From Chloranthus sessilifolius (lineage: Eukaryota > Streptophyta > Magnoliopsida > Chloranthales > Chloranthaceae), in assembly GCA_021018995.1 (NCBI GenBank), contig JAJIZI010000018.1, forward strand, positions 434,001 to 498,000: a stretch of DNA of 64,000 bases, given 5' to 3'. Each line of letters begins with the position of its first letter. Within the stretch, counting starts at the first letter, position 1. The position numbers and the translations under genes were made by a program. The notes beneath the pieces are model-generated. The model saw only the letters and a program-made list of their open reading frames with translations, was not told where the DNA came from and did no database searches. Shown here in pieces: positions 31,145 through 42,150 of this stretch.

Positions 31145-33113
31145 ATCCCTATCATAACAAACGACGGTTCTAATCCCATGCAAATCACATGGACAAGAGA
31201 ACTGAATTGAACTACCAGTGATGAACAATTGTCACCAAAACATGATTTGCAAAATAATACAGTTTAACATAATTACGTGAGTTTTAAAAAAACTGACTGG
31301 ACATAGCAAACCTTACAATCAAATCTCAAAACTAAACACGCAGCGCTCAGCCCACTAGAAGAACTTGTCAGGAGGGGGCTTAATCTACTCCTCTAGTATG
31401 TACTCTGGTCCCCAGGATTTATGTCCTCAGTACCCACATCTACTCCTGTATTTGTGACTTATAGTCAACGGATGAGCTAACATCTAAGCTCAATATAGAA
31501 ACATAACTAACATGCATATTTTCACATCACACATATCTCATGACATAATTCAAAATATACTTTCCTTACTAAGAATCACAATTTAAAAGTATTTAAATTG
31601 ACAGAAAATGATTATCTGATGCATAATTCAAAACACACTAATCATGGTTACAAAAACTCATTCTTATAACACAGAAACTTAAATCAATTACTTAAATATA
31701 ATCTTGAGCATATATAGCATCGAGAGTCACACATATACTGATGGGAACCCCAACCATCATCGTTCAATGAACAATTTACACAATGCCCAAACCCCTTTGA
31801 ACGAGGTGACTTGTGCCGAACGAAGTGTTACCGCCAAATGGTAATCAAACAACCGATATCCCGCCGTACCAGAGCACAAAGGTTCGTTTAGCATGAATTC
31901 TTAAATCAAAGTGCGAAATTTAACTTATAGTTTATCACTGTGAATTGTTATAATTTATTCTAGGTTTGAGGTTTTAATATTCAAAGCTCACACACACACA
32001 TAGTTGATTCTTTTTTATGTCACACACACACACACACAATCTTTCGGAGTGCACATACACAGACTTTTCACATTTAAAACCTTAAAAGAAATTCATGCTT
32101 ATCATTGATAAAATTCATATTTCACACACACTTTCATCACATCACAAAATTCATGATAGTTGTAATCAAATGCACATGTTACAGAGTTTTCCCCCAAGTT
32201 TCCTTAACAACAAACCAAATTCTTGAATCTATCGAAATTGATCAATCGATTTCCAAAATAATCGATCGGTTTCCAAAATTGATCGATCAAAATACATTTT
32301 GATCAATCAGTTTCATCATAAAACCAACACATTTTCTGTCACAATCAGATCGATCGGTTCCCAAATCAATCGATAGAATTATAAATTGATCGATCGAATT
32401 CCATTTTGATCGATCGGTTTCCTCAAAAAATCACACACTTCTAGTGCCATAATCCGATCGATCAGTTCCCAAATTGATCAATTGAATTTAAAATTGATCA
32501 ATCAAATTCCATTTCGATCGATCGGTTTCTTTAGAACCCTCTAACATGCTCACTATTTTCACAAATCAATTGATCAGTGTTCAAACCGATCGATCGATTT
32601 CACAAATTGATCGATTGAATTTCATTTTGATTGATTGATTACTCCAGGAACTTTCATATTTTTTCTCTACAAAATCGATCGATCGGATACTTATTTTGAT
32701 CGATCAATTTTGTCAGATTTCTCACATTCACAGGTTACAACTTCCCAAACTCATTTTCTTTCAAATTTAACTCCTATACTTCAAATTTTCTACCCACATC
32801 ATACCTAAAGTCTAATATAACTAAAGATCATGATTTCACATAAGTTTCCTCACCATTAATCGATCGATTCCTCGATCCACGAGTTCATGCGCAAGCTAGG
32901 GTTTCATAGTTGAAATTTTGTGATTCCCTTCGATCCTCAATCCCCGAACTCCATGCACAACTCTAATCTTGCACACACCACACTATGTTTAGAGCTCACC
33001 TTCCTTTTCTCTCTTCTTAATAAATTTTCAACAACTAAAACAAGAGAAATGAATTCTCTTATCCTATTTGGCCTTTAAACTTGAAATTTAGCTTTTGGGT
33101 GTTAAGTCGTTAC
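31145..33113 (-). repeat. 5' LTR of E, outer part
   Basis: Continues the LTR that was interrupted at 17746. On the element strand it starts TGTAACGACTTAACACCC at 33113, a typical plant chromovirus LTR opening. The total reconstructed length is about 2.15 kb. It contains the CGATCGAT-rich block at 32225-32715 and CA microsatellites near 31988 and 32022. The exact outer boundary is my best reading of the TG...CA ends. Confidence 0.65.
32225..32715. repeat. GATCGATCG-rich degenerate repeat block
   Basis: At least fifteen copies of TTGATCGATCGGTTTCC-like words, alternating direct and inverted because the GATCGATC core is itself a palindrome. Spacing is irregular, mostly 15-35 bp. It lies inside the LTR of E. 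Confidence 0.85.
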
Positions 33114-33359
33114 ACCGTACCTCAGTGTACTACCCTTCATCAAATGGTTCATATGATCACGAATTCATTCTTTCTCGCTCAAGAGTTATTCTAACCCATC
33201 AACTCACTTTAATACTTTTATATTCTCAGGTATATGACCAATCGGGCTCGCACACCTAGATAGACTGCTCGAAAGTCAAAATTTTTTGGGACATCACATT
33301 TCTGCATCGTGCTTATGGGCATACAATTTCTAATATGATTTATGCTCATAGTATGATGA
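33114..33359. other. no recognisable gene
   Basis: Short AT-rich stretch between the LTR of E and the tandem LTR-end units; nothing recognised. Confidence 0.4.
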
Positions 33360-33580
33360 ATCGATTTTCCCAAAATTTTGTGTGAGAAAATTGGGTTGTC
33401 CCAATTAGTATCTGAGGGTTCGACATGGACTCCGAATGTCAGACCTGACAGTCTGGTCTTCCCCAAAATTCGTGTGGGGAAGATTGGGCTATCACAGGTG
33501 GTATCAATGGGTACCGAAGCATCGGACGGTCCGCTTTTCTCAGAAGTTTGTGCTGGGAAATCAGGCTGTCACATAACCTT
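33360..33580. repeat. three tandem LTR-end-like units
   Basis: Three imperfect units of about 75-100 bp, each ending GGG(C/T)TGTC or GGGCTATCACA (near 33391, 33486 and 33560). The first two are followed by GTATC-containing sequence; the second has GGTGGTATCAATGGG, close to a tRNA-Met primer site. On the minus strand each starts TGTGACAGCC or TGTGATAGCC, like an LTR start. Confidence 0.6.
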
Positions 33581-33599
33581 GGAACATAGGACATTAATA

Positions 33600-34960
33600 A
33601 TAGTGACAACTGTTGAATAGCAGCTCTCAATGGCTTCTCTTTCTTGAATGCATCCATCAGCAACACTGACAGTAACTGTTGCATGATGATATGATAATCA
33701 TGTGACTCCAAGCCGTTGAGTTAGAATTCCTTCAAACCTACCTTGTGCTTCCAATTTACACTTTATCCAATTCAAATCTTCAAATTGTGCAAGGTTTTAT
33801 AAATTATCTCTTTTTCTGCTCCTAAGAAGCAAAATAGAGTTTTAGGACAATACAACTTGCCATTTTCTTCCATGGGCCACAATATTTTCCTTATATTCAT
33901 ATCTTTGAGATCATAATGGGCTTCAACACAATCTTTGGTTTTACCCTTTGTGTCCATAATTATAGCAATTAGGTTCTCTCTGACATTTTTTTCCAAGTGC
34001 ATTACATCCAAATTATGACAAATAAGAATAGCCTACAAACATAAAGGACATGTGTTAATATTTGTGTGATGCGAAGTACTAGTTTCACATTAGAAAAATA
34101 AAATATCTTAATTACCTCCCATTCCAATATGGTAAGTCATATAGGATTTATTACCTTAACAATGCACTGCTCTTTTTATGCTTAGCCTTGGACCTCTTCC
34201 TCTTCTTGCTTACTACCATTCCAAATTCGGTTTTAATGCATCTCAATTTTCATAATACTTCAAAACAACTCAACCGGCGGGGATGGTTTCTATGCTCTTC
34301 CTTCCCATTAAACTGTGACTTTTGAGTCTTGAAAGGATGACTCATCCGTAAGAAATTTTCTATAGCCCATGTACACATATTTCCTTAAATTTGATAACCA
34401 TATCGAATAAACCTCTTCACTACAAACATGACAACCATATTCCCCCGTTGTCCTACATATTGAAAATGGCCATATGCTGGAAAATCATGTATAACCAATA
34501 ATGTAATTGCTTTCATGTTGAACATAAACTTCATATAAGAGTCATATGTTGTAGCACCAGTGGACCATAATTCAATTAACTCTACATTCAATGGTTGCAT
34601 GCCGACATCAATGTCGTGCCCTAGACCTTTTGGGACTAGAATTAATAGAGTTAACATTGTAAACTCTTTTTACATACACATAAATGGAGGAAGATTGAAT
34701 GGAATAATCATAACAGGCCAATAACTATAGGAATTATTCTTGTTCCCGAAAGGATTAAATCTGTCCATTGCAAGTCCTAAACGAACATTATGTGAGTCGA
34801 GAGCAAAGTTACTCCAATGAGCATTGATTCATTTTCAACTTGAAGAATCCACTAGATAAGCCATACAACTTTCATTTGAAATTGAATTTGCATGCCATGT
34901 CATCATCTCTACAATCTATGGTAAACTATACAATCTTTGAAGTCTCTAGGTTAATGGAAA
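33600..34960 (-). pseudogene. CACTA (En/Spm-like) Tnp2-type transposase relic
   Basis: Minus-strand pieces match the plant Tnp2 transposase family: GLAMDRFNPFGNKNNSYSYW and IPFNLPPFMCM (about 34680-34810), GLGHDIDVGMQPLNVELIEL with IHDFPAYGHFQ (34385-34657), and DVMHLEKNVRENLIAIIM (33772-34011). Between the last two lies an apparent 83-bp intron (34033-34115, GT...AG on the minus strand), joining so that ...CHNLDVMHLEKN reads through. Many frameshifts are present. The family cuts and pastes CACTA elements; this copy is inactive. Terminal repeats were not located with confidence. Confidence 0.8.
34033..34115 (-). other. candidate intron in the Tnp2 relic
   Basis: Minus-strand donor GAG/GTAATTAAG and acceptor TTTGTAG/GC bracket an AT-rich 83-bp stretch just upstream of the conserved DVMHLEKN segment. 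Introns are normal in plant Tnp2 genes. Confidence 0.55.
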
Positions 34961-37252
34961 GTATCTTAACTTCTTCTAGGTAACTTTTTAAAATTCAGCT
35001 TTGAAGCTTCCATGGGTCTCCATCTTCTCTCACCACATGTAGGACACTCATTTTATCTACATGATCTTTTCAATATAATATGCAATCATTGTGAGGAGTA
35101 TGAATAATCTCAGTCTTCATGTGCAAAGACTTAACTAACTTCCTGACATCGGAGGTGCTATCAGGCAAAGTATTTGAAGCTTGCAAAATTTCTTTCATCA
35201 TTTTTGACTACTCTGTGAAACTTTTATCAGACCTCTGATGTTTAGCCAACCTTCATGCTCAACAACTCAATTGTAGTTAACAATTTCGTATGCTAAACAT
35301 TACTTGATGGATATAGGGGTTTAACGTATGTCTGTTCAAGTTATTGTACTCCATATCCTCAAGTAAACCATGTGGATCCTAATCATCATCTTCATCATTA
35401 CCTTCATTTGAGTATACCTCAAAATTTTCAAGATGAACATATCTAAATGTGTTGTTTAATATTTAATTCCATTCTTGGAAACATATAATTATTTTGGTTA
35501 CAAGTTGAACTATTAGAAGCCCCAACATTGACATGGTTTGTAGACAACGACCCGCCGTGATATGTCCATGTCATGCATGACTTATCTATGTAATCATAGA
35601 TTAAACAATTCATAATGATTTCAAGACTATGCTTTTGAAAATTGTGACATTTAACAAATGGACAACAACACCAATTAACATCCTACGCCATCGAGATATT
35701 TAGATGACAAATGTTCTACTATTGTCATCCATTTTTTGTTTGGGATTACTAGGCGCATCTTCTACAAAAAAAGACTCAAGTAGGAGAATTGAGGGAAGAA
35801 CATGCATCAATAATAAAAGATATTATAAAATTACTTTATTATGCCAAGTGACACATGACTTTTATTCATTTTGTGACCAAAAACTATCTAATGAGATTCA
35901 TAACTAGCGTTGAATATATTAAAGCCCACTTAAAAATGGACAAGTCTATACCCTAGCCTTAGCTCCTATACCATCGACTTGCTGCCTTTTACTCAATTTT
36001 GAACCTATTGCACGTTAATCAATGATCTATCACTTTGACGGTACTGATTACCCACATCTTAAACCAATGATGGAATAAAATCATTTAAACATTGTTTTGG
36101 TGCTTAAATGATGGTCAACAGAGTAGCATCCTAAATTATAAAATGGTTTGCCAAAGACATTACAAACTATTATATGGGCTGCTTTATAAACTCTAATTCA
36201 TGATAAACTTATATGAAGGAACTATCTAGAAGATACTTAGATGACAAAAGGACATTGCAATTGAATATCATTATCCTCACAAATTAAGAGTTCCAACCAA
36301 GTACAGTCTTATCTACGATAAATAAATACAACCCGCTCTACTAAGAGTTACAAATAATGACCATTTGTATTCTTCATCCTGATACTTACTAATAATAGCT
36401 CATGCCTAGAAAAAAATTGATGGATCAAACATTTCCAATCATCCCAAACTTTAGTTGTAACATAAAATGGGGATTTATCCCATGTATAGTATTGGCTTAC
36501 ATGGGATCTAAAGATGGTTGGTGTAAAAGATGTGAGGGTTTTGTTTTCTCCAACTGTCATTTATTCTCTCTAATATTCATGATTCACCTCTCGATCGTCT
36601 TGAAAAATTTTGTTGCACCATAGGTTTTTAGAGAATATTTTTTTGCCCTTACGCAGAAGACTGCATTGATGCAGTAAAGATGTATTATTCACATTTGTTT
36701 CATTCATGTCCCGGTCATACCATTTGAACTAAACAACCCCAATTGCAGCTATGGTAAAGAAAGCCAATAATTGGGAATTGGCAAAATCTTTTTTCCACCA
36801 AATACACAAATTGCATATTCATTGAGAAAAAAGAAATTAATCAAATAGTAAAAAGATATGATTACTAACTGCTATTGTATTAAGGATGAACAAGTTTTTT
36901 AGTCGAAGTTATTAGGTTAAGAACCTCTAGATGTACTAAGAAAATATTGTATTAGGGATGAACACATTTTTTCAGTAGAAGTTAGTTGTTTAATGAACCT
37001 ATAGATTTTGAGTTTGAGGGAACTTAGAAATTAGTTACCAATGAACTTTCCAATTACTTCTATCTACTTTTTTATAATTAGTATTGAAAATTTTGCTTTT
37101 ATACCTTCTATTGCATAGGAAACTCACAGTTGTTGTCCAATTTAGTTTACATCACTAACATCAAAACCTCCTACATAATTGCCATATACACTCTTCAAAA
37201 GTGGAGTGGAAGATCAATGAATACCAAGAAGAAAGTAGTGAGAAGCGATAGA
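34961..37252. other. AT-rich region, probably the rest of the CACTA relic; no clear gene
   Basis: 35000-35700 probably holds the decayed N-terminal part of the transposase gene on the minus strand (zinc-ribbon-like and transposase-associated regions), but no frame is long enough to be sure. 35700-37250 shows only short AT-rich frames without recognisable family. Confidence 0.4.
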
Positions 37253-37370
37253 CACTACATGAAAATGATAATAAAACATCAAAAGAACGACTGTCACAGC
37301 AGTAGTATAATTATCAACAGTAAAAAATAGTCGTTTATTACATTACGACAGTCATTTTATTCATTAACCC
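37253..37370 (+). repeat. possible CACTA-type terminus with subterminal repeats
   Basis: CACTACATGAAAATG at 37253 resembles CACTA element ends. It is followed by ACGACTGTC, ATAGTCGTT and ACGACAGTC, an inverted subterminal motif pattern typical of these elements. No matching opposite end was found. Confidence 0.3.
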
Positions 37371-37439
37371 TCATCCCACGCTATAATATATCATGCCAAC
37401 CAAATCGGATTAAAATTTTTTTGTTTACTATTCTGAAAC

Positions 37440-37863
37440 AGCTTCTTACCCCCACCCCCCCTCTATCTCTATGAAACCCTAGCCTTCATCTCTCTCTTCA
37501 AAACCCTAGCCTCCATCTCCCTCTTCTTCTCTCTAATGGAATCCTCTTCGAAACCCTAGCTTTCCAATGGTTTCCACACCCTCTTCTTTGTCTCTTCTTC
37601 AACCCTCACTTTTTAGTTCCTCTACTCCAAATAAATACCCGAAAGGAAACCATGTCTTCATCTTCGACAGAAACCCTAGCTTTCCCCTTCGTTTCTCAAT
37701 TTCCAAATTGAGTGAGATTCTAGGTTTGGTACATTTGAAGAATGAGCAGTTCGAAAGAGGATCTCGCTTTATCTACTTCAGCGATACAAAAGAAAAAACT
37801 AAAATCGGGGTTCCTGAGAAGGTATGTTTCTCTTTCATGGATTTGATCAAAGCTTTGATATGA
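37440..37863 (+). CDS. host-like first exon with four telobox motifs, unrecognised
   Basis: A CT-rich leader with AAACCCTAG at about 37470, 37502, 37551 and 37670 resembles a plant 5' UTR. The ATG at 37567 opens 98 codons (MVSTPSSLSLLQPSLFSSST onward), Ser/Pro-rich at first and then KLSEILGLVHLKNEQFERGS. A consensus splice donor GAGAAG/GTATGTTT lies at about 37831, so the true exon would stop there. No family recognised. It could be a host gene fragment carried by the CACTA-like end at 37253. Confidence 0.35.
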
Positions 37864-39143
37864 TTTTTTTTCAAGTTTTGTTGAGTTTTTGTGTGATATA
37901 TTATTTGAAATGCATAATATTGTTTTACGATTTTCTGTTTTATAGATAAAACTTCCATCCACATCCTTCACTAAGTTTTGTTGAGTTTTTAAGTAAAATA
38001 TTCTACACACCAACACGTATTATTGTTTTATGATGGTCTGTTTTTGTTTTGGGTAGTGACATCCAATTCATTTAGCTAAAATTGCAACATTTTGTGTTAT
38101 CTTTTAATATATTATGTTTAGCTTGGTTTTGTTAATTGCTATATAAGGTTTATCACATTCTAGTTTTTGGTGGAGTGGTGTACTATCATGCTTCACATAT
38201 TGTTTTTCGGTCTTCTATTCGTAAGTGCCATCCGTGGCTTTGGGAGACAATTATGGAAAATACATGGTTGCATTTTAAGACCAGATTATTTTGTAATTTG
38301 AATCTTGGTGATGTAAAATGCCTATAGGATAAGAGATTGTCAGCTGATTAGATTTGTTGATTATGGGTTTAGTGATGGATGTAGATGGAGGTTTTCTGAC
38401 AACCACCCTGGAAAACCATTAACCTGACTTGCTGGCATGTCCGCCGTTTCCAATGATAATAAATAAACATCATATATTGTAAAGTATTTTTCTTCTTTTA
38501 GCACAAAAGTTTGCTTTTAATGTCATGGTTATACCACAAGTTCTAATGGGTAAAAAAAGGATGAATCACGAGAGGAAGAATCATTACTGGATCCAGGTGA
38601 CATCCTTGTTTTCTATAATACGCCTGAGTGTTTGACTGAAACTAACACCTATAAATCTAACTTTAGATGTATTTTACAGCTTCTTTGCACTCTTTTATAT
38701 AAGCGGCAACTCATTTCATTACAAGATAATACTGAAATCTTAATCGACCATGCCTTGCCACCTGCTTTGAAATGTAGTCATTGCAGTTCTGCAAGTAACA
38801 TCCCAAATCATGTACGAATCAATTTAGATGTATTTTACAACTTTAGATGCATTTTTGTCCATTTTTTCCTCCCCCTAATGGAATGAATTCTGTTGCTATG
38901 AACCTATACACCACATGTGGTGCATGGGTGATCAAATTTAGTGTATAAAAAAGGGTATATGAGAATCAAATCAGATTGGTGGGTTTTTATATTGGCCCTT
39001 GAAATTCAAAATTAAAAAGCACAAATCAAATTACATGAATAATGGAGCCCATGAGGAACCATAATAATGATCGAATCAATAGTGATCCGATTACAGATCA
39101 GATTATCAATAACAATCAGAAACAAATAATCAAGCCTATGAGG
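37864..39143. other. AT-rich region without a recognisable gene
   Basis: May contain intronic sequence of the exon above; a TTGTTTTA-rich segment occurs twice (37895 and 37990). The open frame 38632-38886 shows no family. Ends at the insertion point of D. Confidence 0.4.
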
Positions 39144-39529
39144 TGTAGACACCCAAATTCGGCCCAAGGCCCGATCAATCTGTACTCCGAGAGAGATGCA
39201 CCCCTGTGCTTCCGATGGCACCACTGAACCCTTGGGAACCTATCTAGACCTTTAGGAATCACCTAAAACCCATTAGAACCATTCCCCCAACCCTTAGAGA
39301 TCACCCCTAAAACCTAGCATCCCTTCCCAGACTCAACTTGAACCCTTCTGAGTAGTTGATGGAGGGAGAGCTATAGAATTTTATACAAATCCCTACCAAG
39401 CATGGGCCACATACCATTGGAATAAGTACTTCTCTAGCTTTCCAACAAGCCAAAGATCACCCAATTTGGAGCTACGGCTCAAAAGTTATAGCCAATTGAA
39501 GTTTCACATAAAATCACAACTTTTGCTTA

Positions 39530-39746
39530 GGCGTATGTATTACATATGCACGGCAAATCTGGCCCAATTTTGGTCAGGCGTATATATTATATACGCCTGA
39601 CATTTTTTGGGCCAAATTTGGCCGGGCGTATATAATATATACGGCCAGCATAGGTGGGACCCACCACGGGCATCATCTTCCCAAAACTCCCCTGATTTTT
39701 GTGGAAATCATTGTGCATACACTGCGCGTATATAATATATACGCCC
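39530..39746. repeat. four TATATAA palindromes in the U3 of D
   Basis: At about 39530-39549, 39576-39598, 39624-39646 and 39724-39746, spaced 46, 48 and 100 bp. The second has perfect 11-bp arms AGGCGTATATA / TATATACGCCT around a T. Between the second and third lies another perfect palindrome, GGCCAAATTTGGCC. Confidence 0.9.
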
Positions 39747-40025
39747 AGCTTAGCTATAGTAACTGTCATCAGGTGCTCGAATTTCCTTCATCTGGTTTGA
39801 CCTTTTAACCATCCCCATGGTTGAGGTGGGTGTCTTAAGATTGGTTGCACCCCCTTTGAGCTTATTTGCAACCCTTAAGTCACCTATGGTCTTACCCCAT
39901 CATCTGCCATTGAAACTGGTTTCCCAAACTCCTAGGACCGTAAAAACCTAGAAAACCTTAGATGGGGGATTATCTAATTGCTAAACCAATTAGCCCTTAA
40001 GTAACCCTCTAACCCACATTTTCTC

Positions 40026-40033
40026 CATAAATA
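40026..40033 (+). promoter_or_regulatory. LTR TATA box of D
   Basis: CATAAATAGAGAGG, equivalent to CTATAAATAG in the solo LTR at 15120; the first T of the box is mutated to C. Confidence 0.55.
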
Positions 40034-40728
40034 GAGAGGCCCCCCCTCTTCCCAAAGGGTTGAAGAATTAGGGTTGAAAAATCAAGGTTAAGAATTGTGA
40101 ACTTAAGAGAGAGTCCTAGTGCACTTTCCAACCAAAAAATTCCAGCATGCTTAGTTTGTCCATTTCAACCATTAGATCACTCCTTTTTAGCCAAAGCCTG
40201 CTTCTTACTTCACCATACACTTCCCATCTACTGAATCCTAGCTTTAGAACCCATTTCCATACCGTTTAAGCATCGGAAGCACGCCAAAGTGAAGACCTTC
40301 CACGGTGCAACAAGGGCCTATGAGCTCCGGCTCACCCCTCTCTTCTCCTACCTTCTTGGTGTTTCCTCCGTCCAAGGATTCAAGCCGTTACGCCGCCAAA
40401 ATTTTGGTTTGGCTGAAAGCTTGATAGGACGGTATTGCCTTCGAGCAAGAGGAAGCTCCGCCCATTTGTTTTTTATTTTGGCCATAGATAGAGACCGCTA
40501 CGTGCGGGTTGATCGGGTGCCCAAACCCTTCCCAATCAATAACCGAAGCCCCTACCCTAGAGCCTTTGGCAAAGACCGGTAAATCAGAGTCATATTTAGC
40601 ACTTCGATGCTCAAAATATTGATTTAAATGTTTCCCGGGTCACCAGAAGCTCCGGGTGGCGACTCTACATTACATCCATTGCGAGCGCATCACCGCGACG
40701 GGTTCAAGAGAATCCACGGTCGCACAGA

Positions 40729-40746
40729 TGGCGACTCTGCTGGGGA
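40729..40746 (+). promoter_or_regulatory. primer-binding site of D
   Basis: TGGCGACTCTGCTGGGGA, two bases after the LTR. This form is known from Ogre/Tat elements and is attributed there to tRNA-Arg; I rely on memory for that assignment. Confidence 0.75.
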
Positions 40747-42150
40747 TATCACCCTAGCGCTTCCCCTCTTGTTAGCTTTTCTTTTTATTACTAACCATTG
40801 CTGTTTTTTTTATTTTATTCCCGCTCTTTTTCCTCTAATTTTGTTATTTTTACTAACGTATTCACCCTACGATTCAGTCCTTTAAGTGCCTTAGCCGATT
40901 GGCAGGCCTACGTGCGCCTTTAAATTTCTATTTTTACGATTCTTGTCATTTAAACCACCTTAGCCGTTTGGCAGGCCCGCTCGCATTTACTTTTCACGTC
41001 ATTTAAATTTTAGTCATTTACGAGCCTTAGCTGTTTGGCGGGTCTACGTGCACTTTTCACTTCAGTCATCATATCTCACCATTGAACGCCGGCCCGTTGA
41101 GGCGGCACGGGCTTGTCATCCCCGACTTGATTTTGGACTTAATTTCACTCCCCTTTAAAAATCTGTAATTAAAAGTGAACTAACAGTGTGGGGACTTAAT
41201 CAAATCTGCTTTACATATTTTGGGTAGTCTTTGGGGGGTTTAGGCACAGATATAACTTACTCGGTTCCCAGTAAGGCGGCAGCCCTAGTGGTGATGATCC
41301 TGAAAAGAACCACCCCTTGCAATACCTGAGAAAGTGCTTGCGCCGGAGGTATATCCGTTGGGTTGCCAATTCCGATAAAGTCGTAAAACCTGCATTGGTG
41401 AGAGTGTAGACAACCTGAATTCAACCGTGTATCCCTAGGAAACAGAAAGGAGGGACCCGATAACATACACAACAGTCCCCGGGAGCATTCCTCCCAGGAA
41501 ACCAGTTCAAAGACCCATTTTTGGGCTTGCTGTTCACTGTCAAAATTAACTGACAGAGCTATTTTTGCCAGGCATATATAATATATACGCCCAGCCAAAA
41601 TCCCTAGAAAATAGCCAGGCGTATATAATATATATGCCCAGCTAAATCTGCCCTTTTTTGGTCGGGCGTGCATAACATATCAGCACAGTATAAACTGGGT
41701 CACAGCAACCCGATCTGAGGCCCAATCCACCACCCCAATTCCCCGATTAGCGGTATTAGTGCCCGCAGTAGCCTCCCGCATTCTCTAACACCCAACCTGC
41801 CCCCACCCGGTCAAGAGAAGGCGACTTCTCATTGATCTGCTCCAGGGGATCGGGTCGTTTGCGTGGATTCCCTCGCCTTCAATAGAACGAAAGGGTTCCC
41901 TTTCGCTTCTTCCGAAGTGTGTCGGATCCTGCCGTTGGACCGGCTAAAGGTGCATATACCACCTAAGACAGGAATTGACCCTAGGCACCGGGTCATCATT
42001 CATCTAGGTAGAGGGGAGTTAATTTCCATCTAAAAACAAAAATTCAAAAAAAAAAAAAAAAAAAAACAAAACAAAACAACAAAAAAATCATCTTCAAAAA
42101 CCAAAAAAATCATTTTCCAAAAACCAAAGAAAAATAAAAATATATATATT
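40747..42150 (+). other. leader of D: tandem repeats and palindromes, no gene
   Basis: Three imperfect 65-72-bp repeats carrying TTAGCCGTTTGGCAGG-like cores at about 40889, 40961 and 41026. Three further TATATAA palindromes lie at 41570-41592, 41616-41639 and about 41663-41680, spaced 46-47 bp like those in the LTR. A poly-A stretch occupies 42038-42140. The minus-strand frame 41257-41673 overlaps the palindromes and has no family. Confidence 0.7.

Larger units (their letters stand above)
39144..40726 (+). repeat. 5' LTR of D (1583 bp)
   Basis: TGTAGACACCCAAATTCGG to GGTCGCACA; collinear with 14239-15841. The left flank is tgagg (39139-39143), the expected target duplication. It contains four palindromes (39530-39746) and a TATA box near 40026. 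Confidence 0.92.

Noticed and set aside
32225-32715. CRISPR array
   Set aside because: Repeats are degenerate, unevenly spaced and palindromic within a plant LTR; no spacer structure.
41257-41673. 138-codon minus-strand frame in the leader of D
   Set aside because: It crosses the palindrome array and repeats and has no recognisable family.
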